From Amblyornis subalaris (lineage: Eukaryota > Chordata > Aves > Passeriformes > Ptilonorhynchidae): 64,000 nt of DNA. The DNA lies in the NCBI GenBank assembly GCA_018881555.1, contig JACAXG010000080.1, positions 2,417,766-2,481,765 of the forward strand. Direction: 5' to 3'. The translations under genes were made by a program, and so were the position numbers. The notes under the pieces were generated by a model. The model was not told the origin of the DNA and did no database searches. It was given only the letters and a program-made list of their open reading frames with translations. Positions 25,101-36,500 of the stretch are shown one piece after another (the first letter of the stretch is position 1; every line of letters begins with the position of its first letter).

Positions 25101-27750
25101 AGGTCCTCTGAACTACAAAATGAATCCACCTTTTCCAGTAGAAATAATATTCCACCAACAAAGAATTGGAAAGGAAAACAGAAAATGCCTTGCTAATATG
25201 ACCTACAGCATGTGTAGGCACTTCTTTACTGCAAATAGGATCACAAAAGCTTGCTGAGGAATGAATAAATTCTGTGGTTTTTGTAACATGATGGGTTAAA
25301 CAGTGTCAATATGAAAAGCTGCAATTTCTAAATTAAAGCGTTTTCTGAGCTGTCAAAATAACTCATCAGTTTGAAGTAAATCCTGAAACATTCCCCAAAG
25401 AGCCAACCTATTACCAAAGCAAACGGATTAATAAGTCTAGTATTGATCTGCCAAAAACATATGATGCCTCTGCTGATCCCTTTGAAAGCTCTCCCCACAG
25501 CAGAGCACTGGGAATTCAGCAGGGTGGGCCACAGGGAAATCATTAAGCAAAAATAATAAAAGGAGAGAAGAAAATGAAGAAAATCTCAAGCCTTTACTCT
25601 ATGGGTTTCTGAGTTCTCTTTCTCATGAATTAAAGTCATGTTCAGGAAAAAAAACAACNTGTCCATCCAAGGGAATGCATTATTCCTTGGAAACACAATG
25701 ATAAACCAGTGCTCTCCAAAACTCAGCTATTTAAAGCACAATAACTCTGTGGGGGAAGGTTAAAAAGAACTGATGCAAACTTGCACACAAGAAACCAAAC
25801 TGAGGCAGAAACCAACACCTTTGTGTGTCCCTGAAAGCAGCAGGATGTGGGCATTTTCCTGTGCTCAGGTTGCTGTTGTAAAGCAGCACTGAATTTATTC
25901 AGACACAAAAGATGGGAAAGTTGTGAGTTAGAGATTCAGTCCCAGTCTCTGGTGAGGATCCAGATGCTTCCACATAAATGGAGATATATCCCTGTGAATG
26001 GATATTCGATAATGCTGCCTAATGGAACTTTAGTGCATTTTCAGATGTTTTCCCATCAAGTTATTGAAATTCCTTCTACTGTAAAGGAGAGAGGACTCAC
26101 AAGGAAATCTGCAGCTTGCACTGAAAGGCACCAACACGGGGAGGTGAAAGTTTGCTCTTTACCACCTCCTCAGGACACAGGTGAGGGAGGATAGGAGGAT
26201 ATTTATTTATCCAGCAGAATGCCCCAGGCAAAATTAGGAAGGCACAGCATGGTGTTGCTGACTGGAAAGTACATAATTGTGGTTTACACCAAACCCAAAG
26301 CATAATTAACAACAGCTGCCTAGAAATATGGATTTTTTTTTTTTTTCCTGTCTGCAACTCAGTGGACACTTTCACCATTTCATTTGTATGCAGAGTTCCG
26401 ATCTGCCAGGGACACCTGCCAGTCTCCAGCAACTGCAGGCAAAGATCAGTCCATTTTCTAATTAGAGGTGGGAGTTAATGGCAGCTGGAACGACCATTTT
26501 AAATACAGCAGGCCCTAAACAATGACTTCCCAGGATGCTGCCTGCCNCAGAGCATTTCCTTTGTAATATTTTCAGCCTCTCCACTCTCATAGATGATTTA
26601 TGGTGTCTGGGGGCTCCTTGGCAGTACTTTCTGTGCTGATAAAGAGGAAAACCTTTACTGTATCTTANATTGTCAACAAATGCTTTCAAATTTCCTAAGA
26701 GTTCTTGCATTTGTCCTTCATATTTCCAGAGTTAAAAAAAAAACGCTGAAGCCTCAAACTGCCTTTTCCTACAGAATAATGTCCATCAGCATCTCATTAA
26801 TGAGTCCCAGGAACTTTCCCNACCATCAGAACGAGCTTAATTCCAGTGGCCTCACCCCATAATTCCCAGCCTGGATACCAAACCTCATCATGACAGCCCA
26901 ATTAGTTCTGCTGGCAACATTAATGNGAGGCTGATTGTTTGGGAAACACACCTAACAAGCGTGAGTTCCATGCAGCCCTCTGGCTAAAAGGGATATTACA
27001 ACTTTAAATAGAAGGAGACATCAAAAAGCATTTGCCCACATAAAGGAATTCAACAATTGCGTTTAAATTTAATATAACATTTGATAAAGAGCTGAGCTGC
27101 AGTAAAAGTCTGTCACTGGTTCTCACACAGTATTATTTACAGCTCTATATAGGCCCAGCTCCATGGCATTAGCAGACAGAAACCTTAATACCTTGTGACA
27201 CAACTGGGCCGAGCCATCTAATATCACCCACAAATCCTTTAAAAACATGTACTCCTTCACATAATTATGCTGTTCCAGCATATTGACTTCCCAGGCACCA
27301 GCAAGGGGAACAGTGATGAAATGTCCTGTTGTAGGGAAGACCAGTGAAAAGCCTTGTCTGTGTCCTGGGCTTCAGATCAAAACCCTTTAATATTAGGATC
27401 ACACTCTGCACTGAATAAATGTCAGAGAAATAAACTCGATGGAACAATATATTTTTCACGCCCTGAAATGAATTTTAAAAAGGAACAGGAAACTACAAAG
27501 TCTTTAACCTCAAGGGGAAAAAAAAATCAAATACCAACCAGGGCACTAATAATCTAATGTCAACTGTTTCCATAAAAAAATGGACAATGATAAATAATCA
27601 AAGCATNTAGTGGGAGCTGTGGGGATCTGGGTTATTCTCAGTTATTCTGTGTTATTCTCTGTGCATGTTGATTAGAATTTTAAAGAACAGGCAATGTTTC
27701 TCCCAGCTCTGTTTCCCAATCATTTATAACCCAGAGCAGGCAATCTCCCA
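19130..27750. other. AT-rich non-coding stretch, no supported gene
   Basis: AT-rich sequence with many TAAT-type motifs and few CpGs. Apart from a short CR1 tail at 21.3 kb, nothing recognisable was found. Splice-like motifs occur on the minus strand, for example a GACAG|GTAAAA donor near 24.34 kb, but no exon chain could be built with consistent phase. Confidence 0.4.
21322..21373 (+). mobile_element. short CR1 3' tail
   Basis: GATGATCTTGAAGGTTCC, then CCAGCTCTGATGATTCTGTG, is the extreme 3' end of a CR1 element in forward orientation, including the terminal ATTCTGTG repeat unit. Only about 50 bp are recognisable. Confidence 0.7.
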
Positions 27751-27756
27751 GTTTAC

Positions 27757-27827
27757 CTTCTAGATCCTTCCAGATCCTGATCTGCCTCAGCCTGGGCGCT
27801 TCGGATATGGTTTGCCACGTTATCTTC
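27757..27827 (-). other. candidate exon of a leftward transcript
   Basis: On the minus strand a pyrimidine-rich acceptor (TTTTCCTTCTCAG) precedes a 71-nt stretch that ends at AGAAG|GTAAAC, a good donor. It holds three CpGs in CpG-poor surroundings. Two frames are open. One reads EDNVANHIRSAQAEADQDLE and looks protein-like. It lies about 1.3 kb upstream of the CpG island at 29.1 kb, so it could be an early exon of a gene sharing that promoter divergently. No partner exon was found, and pseudo-exons of this kind are common by chance. Confidence 0.25.
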
Positions 27828-27829
27828 CT

Positions 27830-28870
27830 GAGAAGGAAAACACACCACAGGTTTAGGAAACAGTGCAGGTCTGGCTGATCTGAACTGCACACACTCCCAT
27901 AATTAGAGATTCCTGCTTCTGTGGTGTGCCAGGTCTCCCTGGCATTCCTCTGACTCCCACTTCCTGCCCTGGGATAACTCCCCTTCCACTCACACACCTC
28001 TCTGATCACTACTATCTTTTGTACAGATAAAAAATGTAAAAGAAATGTTTATCACATGGAAATTATTTTATTTTCTTGTAGCAGACTAGAAGGAAAGGGC
28101 CAGCACCAAGCAGTCAACTCAGCAAACAACTGAATTTTAACATCTGAACAATGTGTGGGCAGAGCTGTTTATTCCACTTTGCTTTACACTCCACTGCATC
28201 AATGTATTTATTACTCTCCTGCATCCATCTCATGCTAGCCAATCCTTCTTTATATTACNTGTACAGATGCAGCACGGAGTTCTCTATTCCAAGAGACACA
28301 AGATCACTTGAGCTGCACTTCATCAAACGTGAGAGAAGACAAGATCTCTGCCCTGAAGATCTCAGCCAAGCTGAGACCTTGGCCAGGCAGTCCAAAACCA
28401 ACACGAAGATAAAACATCTCAAGTGACTTACACGACACTCTGCATCCCAGAACCGAAGAATCAGCTTTTACTGCCAAAAAGGACTTCGCTGAAAGGAAAA
28501 AAAAAAAGTGCTAGTAGCTAACCTGAAAGAGCAATTTTAACGCAAGATCCCTGCATACAGAAGAGCTGTTTTCATCACGATGCAACCTATGGAAATTGTA
28601 CCTGGACACAGAGNTAGATTTCACGCCCTGCAATACTTTTTACATTTTATTTCCATGAAGTGTCACATCCAAGGCCATCTGTGTTCATCTTCTGGGATAA
28701 AATACCATTGTCCTAAGGGTAAAAAAAAAATAAATTAAAAATTACCTACTGTTTCTCTTGGCTTTTCTGTTCCTATGGCAAACCACAGCTGTAGTTGAGC
28801 TGTAGCACGTNATGTTTTTAACAGAAATCACTGTAACACTCCCTGGCCAGACCTTTAACCAGTGTTTTTG
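27830..28870. other. non-coding stretch left of the CpG island
   Basis: AT-leaning sequence with A runs at about 28498 and 28723. No gene, CR1 piece or array is visible. Confidence 0.4.
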
Positions 28871-28889
28871 CAGTGTAGTTGCCCTGAGC

Positions 28890-29045
28890 CTCCTCGGAAT
28901 TAAACAAACCCAGCTCCCTCAGCCATTCTCAGACACGTTTTCCACACCTTCCACGAGTCGCTGGACACCCTCCTCGGTGTCCTTTTCAAAGCGAGGGGCT
29001 CAGAACTGGGACTCGAGGTGGGGCATAACAACAGTTCCGCAAAAC
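28890..29045 (-). mobile_element. CR1 internal fragment next to the promoter
   Basis: The plus strand matches the reverse complement of the CR1 region just 5' of its common 3' part: a CCCAGCTCCCTCAGCC block, a CTCGGTGTCCTTTTC-type block, then GGGGCTCAGAACTGGGACTC and GAGGTGGGG. It is old and diverged. It ends a few tens of bases from the CpG-rich first exon region, so it lies in the proximal promoter of the plus-strand gene. Confidence 0.65.
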
Positions 29046-29099
29046 CGGGACTATTTTAAGGGAGGATTTGCCGCCTCAGGAAACATTCGCCGCTTCGGC

Positions 29100-29188
29100 G
29101 GTGGCCGGCGCCGGCCCGCGCTCCCCGCCCCGCTCCCGCCCTCAGCGCCCGGGGCCGCCCCTTCCCGCCCGCGGGAAGCCGGGCCGGG
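29100..29188 (+). other. C8orf48: probable non-coding first exon of the C8orf48-like gene
   Basis: The CpG island sequence ends in a good donor (CCGGG|GTAAGG, exon end 29188). The next acceptor on the same strand, TTTTTATTTGCAG ending at 30282, opens the exon that carries the initiator ATG, so the first exon would be 5' UTR. The 5' limit given here is a guess because the start site cannot be read from sequence. Confidence 0.4.
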
Positions 29189-29193
29189 GTAAG

Positions 29194-29400
29194 GAGCCCG
29201 TTCCTGAGGGCCGGGAGGAGGGAAAAGAGGGAAAAGCAGCTCTCAGAGCCCGTCCCTGAGGGCTGTGAGGAAGGGAAGGGCAGAGCAGCTCCTAGAGCCC
29301 GCTCCTGAAGCCTGTGAGGAGCGAGGGAAAGGCAGATCAGCTCCCGGGGCCCGTGTGGGGCCGGGAGGTACCGGGGGCAGCGGGGCGGGACACGGGCATG
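29194..29400. repeat. tandem repeat of about 51 bp, 3.5-4 copies
   Basis: Units begin with GAGCCCG or GGGCCCG at 29194, 29246, 29295 and 29347 (spacing 52, 49 and 52). Each continues with CTGAGGGC-like, GTGAGGA and CAGCTC-like segments, with substitutions and small gaps. The array starts only six bases after the predicted splice donor, at the very start of intron 1. Confidence 0.75.
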
Positions 29401-29404
29401 GGTG

Positions 29405-29812
29405 TGCTGAGTTATCGGCCACGGAGCTGCTGGAGAGAGTCCAGAGGAGGCCAAGGAGCTGCTTTGAGGGCTGGAGTCTCTCTGCTCTGGAGCCAGGCTA
29501 GGAGAGCTGCGGGTGTTCACCTGGAGAAGAGAAGGATCCAGGGAGAGCTCAGAGCCCCTTCCAGTGCCTAAAGGGGCTCCAGGAGAGCTGGAGAGGGACT
29601 TGGGAGAAGGCATGGAGGGACAGGACAAGGGGGAATGGCTTCCCAGTGCCGGAGGGCAGGGTTAGATGGGATATTGGGAAGGAATTGTTCCCTGGGAGGG
29701 TGGAGAGGCCCTGGCCCAGGTTGCCCAGAGAAGCTGTGGCTGCCCCTGGCTCCCTGGTAGTGTCCAAGGCCAGGTTGGAGAGGGCTTGGAGCAGCCTGGG
29801 ACGGTGGAAGGT
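29405..29812 (+). mobile_element. CR1 LINE 3' fragment, forward
   Basis: The forward CR1 3' region runs in order: GCTGGAGAGAGTCCAGAGGA, CACCTGGAGAAGAGAAGGAT, GGACAAGGGGGAATGG, GTTGCCCAGAGAAGCTGTGG, GTGTCCAAGGCCAGGTTGGA, then GCAGCCTGGGACGGTGGAAG. It lacks the last part of the 3' tail. It closely resembles the copy at 35.4-36.0 kb, suggesting one subfamily. It lies in intron 1. Confidence 0.9.
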
Positions 29813-29815
29813 CTT

Positions 29816-29945
29816 TTCCCGATATCTCATCTAAACTTACTCTCTTTGCTTTTGAGCCCATTACCCCTTGTCCAGTCACTACATGCTCTTGTAAATATTC
29901 TTACCTCATCTTTCCTGTAAGTTCCCTTCAGGTACTGGAAGGGGA
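29816..29945 (-). mobile_element. CR1 fragment, inverted, abutting the forward copy
   Basis: The plus strand shows reverse-complement CR1: ATCTCATCTAAACTTACTCT, CATTACCCCTTGTCCAGTCA, CTACATGCTCTTGTAAAT and TTCAGGTACTGGAAGG. It starts immediately where the forward copy breaks off, and covers a segment that the forward copy also contains. Confidence 0.85.
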
Positions 29946-30291
29946 AAATTTGCATTTAATTTTTTTTTAATGAATAATTTTATCCAAGTATTACTGTAAT
30001 CCACTGCAGATTTGAAAGGAATGCTGCTCAGAATTCAATGCTCAGTGCTAATTGTTACTGTGCACTTACCCTGCGCATCTGAACGTGTGCTGCTCTAATT
30101 AGTACTTTGAAGGTTATTGCCTTGATCACANTTGAGTTGTGATTTTATCCACCTGTTGTGGTGGTTAATTCAGGTGTGATCTGAGCTGTAACAGCTCTGT
30201 GTATATCCCCTGTTGCTGTAAGTAATCCAGCCATTCTCCCTGTGGAATTGAACTTATTGTGTGTCTTTGTTTTTATTTGCAGTGCTGCCCC

Positions 30292-30523
30292 ATGGCAGCT
30301 GCCCCGGCAGAGAGCTCTGGGAGCCATGGGAAGGGGCAGGAGTTGAGCCAGAGTTACAGCAGCTCTGGTTTGGACTATTCGGGAGACACCTTTGAGTCCT
30401 TCAGCGAGGAGGAGGAGGAGAGCAAACCATCTGGATCGTGTTGCTCCACAGAGGATTTGGAGGGGTCAGCAGTGTCAGAGGCATTGGAAAGCACATCCTC
30501 ATTGGCAGGCCAAAGTCATGCAG
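30292..30523 (+). CDS. C8orf48: C8orf48-like gene, coding exon 1
   Basis: Acceptor TTTTTATTTGCAG ends at 30282, nine bases of 5' UTR follow, then ATGGCAGCT. The exon encodes residues 1-77 and ends at CAG|GTATGC in phase 1. The segment is polar, with many Ser residues, a DYSGDTFESF stretch and five consecutive Glu, so it is probably disordered. Context at the ATG is middling (C at -3, G at +4). Confidence 0.65.
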
Positions 30524-33500
30524 GTATGCAGAGCTCTCCCTGCTCGAGGCCTGTGTCTCACAGCTTCAGTCAGTGCAGTGGGGGCTTGAATCAGCAAAGG
30601 TAAACACGTGAAAATTGCATACAGTGTCCTTGCTGTGCACAGTGCTGGCTAGATCCATGCTTCAGACAGCTCCACGCAAAAGGACTTGGCCGTGGAAACC
30701 CTTCCTTAGTGATGCTGTGATGCTGAAATTCTGTTGGAATCTTAAAAAACAATTCTGCAAGCTATCTTGACTGAGTTGCCATGTNGGAAAATTAACTGGG
30801 CTATAAAATAATTTTTCCCAGGGAAAGTTCCAGGATTTGAAATACTGAAGAGGGCTGGACAGCACCTTAAAGCTGCATCAGATGAGGGATAAAGCAGCAG
30901 GACATGAGCTAAATGCCCTGTTAGGTTTTTTTCTCTCTNTGGGTTTCTCTGTTATTCATCTGTGTTCTTCTTTTCTCCAAGTTTAGTCTGCTAAGTATTG
31001 TGAGTATTTGAAAAGATGAGTAATTTTTAAATCTCTTTTTAGTTTGGGAGCTTGCAGCATGTATAGACATTATAGCTTTAAAGATTAGCTACAACACCTT
31101 AAACATATTTTTAGAAGTAGTGTAAACAAGATAAAATTTACTGTCAGTTGGCTGTAACTTTTGTAATCTGAATTTACTCAGTACAGCTCAATCAGCTGGC
31201 GCATACCAATATATAATTAACCTTGTCTGTAGCTTCAAAGTGGGAAACTATTTCTTTCCTTCTGTATACAACTCCAGTAGAGATGTTCCTCCTGTGCTCC
31301 ATCTATCCAACATTTTACTTGGGTTTTTTTCCCACTCTGCAGTATTAACCTGCACCGTTATCATTAGGAATCCTCAAATCCCAACCATGCNGGCCAAACT
31401 TTGTTGTCAAAGACATATCCATGAGCGTAAACCCTGTTTTTCACAGCACAGAATTCAGCACTGGATATCAGTGCTTCAGAAATCTGAATAGAGAGGTGAT
31501 CATTGTCTTGGTGTCAAGTCATGATCAGTGTCTGATAGATTGAAGTTTTGCTTAAAATTTTTGTATTTTTACAAATTATATGTTTTAATACCTCTTTTTT
31601 TGAGCTATAACAATATTCTTTATTCCATGTCTAATGATTGAAATCCTTATTTCTGGCAAGGAGTACGTGCTAGGAGGAACCCTTGCTGTGTGCATAGAGG
31701 TTTCCTTAATAAGTGTTATCACTTTTTGTCTTTGCAAGGTTAATGTTTCATAAAATCATGGAGTCTTCTGAATGCTCCCAGGCAAATGAGAAACTAGGGA
31801 ATAATTCATAGTGAATTTTTTTTGGAAATTGATTGCTTTCAGTGGTATATATCTTACTGGGAACAGCCTGTATAAATAATAAGCCCCACAGGAGGCCTGT
31901 CCTGCTGGTGTCCCTGTAGGGACACATTAATTCCTGATCTAAGCCCATGGAATTTGCTGTTGATACCCTACAACAGGGCAGAGGAGTCAGGTGCTCCTTT
32001 GAACTGGGGCCGTTCATATTCATTTTGCTGTCAGTGGCTTCTCAGCCCCCTGAAGTATTTGGTCTTTTCCCAACTCTTTCACATCTTTGTGGTTTCCTCA
32101 GTCCCTGCAGAACTGGAGTTCACAGAATCACAGAACATTCTGAGTTGGAAGGGACCCCCAAGGATCATCCAGCCCAGCTGGAACAAACTGGAGGACAGGG
32201 AGCTGATACAGAATTTTGAATCCCCCTGCGCCACATTATTTTCCACTTGGATCAATATCCTGACAGAGTTCCCAGGAGCACTTGAGCAGCCACAAATGAA
32301 GAGCCCGTGCAGGGCTGGGAGTAAGTGCTGGGGCTGCAGCAGGGTGGAGGCACATGGGGTTAAATTGGCATTACAGATCAAATTGAATGTGCCAACAGCT
32401 CTCNTTTTCTCAGGAAATCCCATATTGTGGTTCAGGGGGTGATTAGAAATGAGCAACGTGAGGTATTTTGTGGGACAGAAGCTGAAATCCCTGGCCTCAT
32501 CTCTCTCTTCCTGTGGTTTGAGGTTTCTTTTCCCTCAACAGGAAAAACTGGCACGTTCAAGTGGGAGATTAATTGCCTCCCACTTTGCTTTTCTGCAGTC
32601 TTCATTTTTTCACGATGTATGTTCAAAGTTGCCTTTTTTCCTTGCAGAGGAGGAGTCTGAAGGAGTGGATTCTGCAGCTATGGAAAGAGATGCCATAGGA
32701 AAATGGATTGATGCCATGGGAAAATGGATTGATCTGAAAAATAAAGGCACTGAGATTAAGCCAGACAAATCTGTCATCAAAACTCCTGCTGGTGAGTTTG
32801 GTAACTTCAGCAGAGGTTATACCTGTTTCTTTTGGAGGGGGTGTAAACTTCACTTAAATTTTATACACAGCCTATTAAGTTAAGCCAGCTAATTAGCCTG
32901 GCTTAATTAGCCAAGTAATTAAGTATAAAGTTTTTCTTTCATGGTTTCTTTGTCTCCCATAACAGCATGGCTTTGATGCTCTCCATGTAGTGACATCCTG
33001 GTGATGCATTACCACAAAACCTGGAAAAGTACATTAAAAAATGTACCCACACTTTAAATTTAACTGTAATCCTCGAAATTTTTCTGGACTGCTCAGATTT
33101 TTTTTTCTCTCCAGCTGTACAGGTACTGGGAAATTTGGGGATTTTTCCCTCCAAAATAAACATGACTTCAGAATTTGTATGAGATGTTTTTTCCCCGTGT
33201 TAATCAACTGTGTTGATTATTGAATTACCTGATTGCCCTGTTTTAGTTCCTTTCCCGGGCTGAGGGAGGCAGCAGGGCACCAATTTTGGCAAGAACAATG
33301 GAGCAGCTTTACCCAACAGTGATGGAGAGCAGGGAGAAGGANGAGAAGGAAAGGGAGGAAGGAAGGATCCATTTCCATGTACTGGTTATGCAAGGAACTG
33401 TGAGCAGATGGTGGGATGCAAGTCCTGCTAAAGTCTGTCAAAAAGTGGGTCAGAGATGCTATTTTTAATTAAGAAAAAAGAGCAAGAAAGCTGTAATTGA

Positions 33501-36500
33501 GCAAAAAATAATGGGAGCAGACGAGGAATCTTCCTCACTCTGCATGTTCATGGGAAGTGAACAAACTTGGAGTTTTGTAGGTCATTGTAAGACTGATTAA
33601 CCAGGACATCCTCCTGCCTGGGCACTTCGTGGCATTGCATTTGTGTACAAGCATCCTCAAACCACCCATCCAGCCTGGAAAAACAGGACCTAAGGTCATT
33701 TCTAGGCTATTCTTAATTGCAAAGCTCCTTCCCCACAGTGGTGAGTCAATGTTGTGGGTTCCTGACTCATCTCCTGCATTTCTCTGTTGCTGCAGTGGAG
33801 TGAAAGGCAGTTGGTGTGGAGCAGCTCATCTGTAGAGGCTTCTCCTGGGCCAGCTCNTCCAAGATAATCTTCCTAAAATACATCAGAATCCTGTGACTGA
33901 TTCATGGGGAAATTGAAAGGGACCCGATGAGTTCAGAGTCACTGAATGGATGATGAACCACAGTTTGAGGTTGAGGATGTTTCCCATCGCTGCAGGGTTT
34001 TCCCTTGGAAGTTGCACTTGGAGGATTTTATTCACAGAATCGCTTTCAGATTTTTGTAGTTCTGCACAGGGGAATGTTCTGCCTCTGACTGATGGATGCT
34101 GATGGGCAAGGAGAGTCAGAGTGGTCACTGAGGCTTGAGCAGCAAGTTCTGTTTTGGAGCTGAAGGATGAAGATGTGTTGTCTTCTGCCTGTCCTGTCGC
34201 TTGGCACTGTAGCAGCCAAGCCCTTCTCAGGTGCACTGTCCAGTGCTTCCAACCATGATCAATATGAAGAGCACAAAATATGGTTCATGCTCATCTTTCT
34301 TACATGCAAACACCCAGCCATGTTATCCCCGAATCAATCATAATTAGCCATGTACTCCATTTTTTATTGCAGAATAAAACAAAATAAGCACAGCAGCTTT
34401 TGTCTTCTGATATCTATAAATGCTTCTCTTGGACTTAATCATTCAGTGCNTGGTAGCACCCAAACCTCATTATTTTAGCAACTTGGGGATGTTTTTTTCA
34501 ATGCAGTAGAAGATGAGCTCACCTAGAACGAGATTGCTGCACAGTGAGTCCCCTCAGAACANTCAGCTCACTGAATCATGTGTGCACTGAGCACACAGGG
34601 TCCTTCTGAATTTNTCTTCAGGCTGTAAAACAAACCCTTTCTTCCTTATCTTACTGCTAATAGGGTTAAATGTGATGGGGGGAACAAAAGGNTCTGTTTT
34701 GCCTATGGCAATGTCCTGGAATGTGATTATTTTTCATAGGTTTCTTTGTGGGCTGAAAGAAGAAAAACATAAGTGCTGGCCTCAGGAGAAGTGAGACATT
34801 TTTGTCGTAGTTGGCTTTGTCCCTCTACCCCAGTGTGGTAGCATGAGCTGTTATTAGGCAAATACATCACAACAGGACTATAAATTCTCAGCTCCATAGA
34901 GATTATTCCAAAGNCTGTTAGTCATCTTAAAAATTTACTCAGGAAATTACAGTTCTTCAACTTGGATGTATCTGAAAAGTCAAGTGGGGCTTTTTAACCC
35001 TCTGACTGTTGCTGTATTCACAAGTTGCCTCTCACCTTTGTAATGTGTGTCCATTAAATGCTTGGCCTGTTTGTTTTTCTGCAGTGTTACCACTGCACTA
35101 TTGCTGCCAAAAGTGAGAGCTGTAGTTTTTAATGTGTGTTATTTGGAGGCAAAGAAATGTCTGAGCAGCATCAGCTTGTGGCTGAAATGCAGTCCGGCCA
35201 CTATTTCCCNTTTAATCATTATTGTTATTATGACAGTGGTGTGGAGCTAAAGTAAAAAAAGGCCCTGAGATTCCAGACTTCTCTTCTGATCCTGCAGTAA
35301 AACAGAATTAATGTAGGTTACGTGTGGGAATTGCAACCACCATGGATTCTACANGGATCTTCCCGTTGTGTTTTTGCTGATGATGCTGGAAGCTGAGGAT
35401 ATCCTGCACTGGCCACGTGTACTGGCACCCACAACCCTCCATGTCCTGGGTCTCCCCCAGTGGGGGCAGCAGGGGAGGGGGATTCTGTCCCTCTGCCCCA
35501 CTCAGGTGAGACCCCACCTGCAGAGCTGCCCCAGCCCTGGGGCCAAGAGCAGAAGGATGAGGAGCTGCTGGAGAGAGTCCAGAGGAGGCNANGGAGCTGC
35601 TCCGAGGCTGGAGCCCCTCTGCTCTGGAGCCAGGCTGGGAGAGCTGGGGGGTGCTCACCTGGAGAAGAGAAGGATCCAGGGAGAGCTCAGAGCCCCTTCC
35701 AGTGCCTAAAGGGGCTCCAGGAGAGCTGGAGAGGGACTTAAGGGAGGGAGGGACAGGACAAGGGGGAATGGCTTCCCAGTGCCAGAGGGCAGGGATAGAT
35801 GGGATATTGGGAAGGAATTGTTCCTGTGAGGATGGGGAGACCCTGGCCCAGGTTGCCCAGAGAAGCTGTGGCTGCCCCTGGATCCCTGGGAGTGTCCAAG
35901 GCCAGGCTGGATGGGGCTTGGAGCAACCTTGGATAGTGGGAGGTGTCTGTGCCCAGGGACTGGATGGGCTTTAAGGTCCCTTCCCACCCAGGTCATTCTG
36001 TGACTCTGATGATTCACTGTGCTGGAGGAGTTTTACTCACTTTAAATTCATATTTGTGATAAACAGCCTGACATTTCAGCCTGTTTTTCTCTGTTCTGTG
36101 TTACCTGCAGGGGTCTTTCTCATGCTCTTAGCTGGTCAGGCTGTCAGCAGGTTCATCTGAACTGTGAAATCAATTTAGATAATTATGAAGATGTTATCTG
36201 GAGATGCAGAGGTAAAATCTTGCTGAAGAGCAGTTATAGATTATTGCCTTTCACACTTATCTCTTTTTACTTTTCATCTTCTTAAAATAGAGTATCAGTA
36301 GAGCATAATAACAACAAAATGCCTGCCAATTTTCCTATTAAATCAGAATCAGACATCAAAGGAAACTTGATAGAGACTTTCCCTCTTTTCCTCCCTCCCC
36401 TCACAGATTTCAAATGTCACNCTTAAGGCTGGGGTTGTACACAGAAAGCAAAATCTATGTAGGTCACTGAGTTACAAACCTCTCAGCAGGGTTTGGAATG

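Larger units (their letters stand above)
29075..29410. promoter_or_regulatory. CpG island, probable promoter
   Basis: CpG and GC are very dense at 29090-29190 and stay high to about 29400, against AT-rich flanks on both sides. It contains GC-box-like CCCCGCCC-type motifs and no obvious TATA box. It sits directly upstream of the plus-strand coding exons. A donor CCGGG|GTAAGG lies at 29188/29189, so the island probably contains the start site and a non-coding first exon. A leftward transcript from the same island is possible. Confidence 0.6.

Noticed and set aside
1..29000. Search for DLC1 exons left of the C8orf48-like gene, as human synteny would suggest
   Set aside because: No large first coding exon or RhoGAP, SAM or START-type sequence was seen on the minus strand.
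29549..29879. Frames of about 90-190 codons on both strands around 29.0-29.9 kb
   Set aside because: They arise from CR1 and CpG-island sequence and do not match CR1 reverse transcriptase. The CR1 pieces are the 3' untranslated part.
35308..36017. Several frames of 90-116 codons at 35.3-36.0 kb
   Set aside because: They lie entirely within the CR1 3' region and have no independent coding signal.
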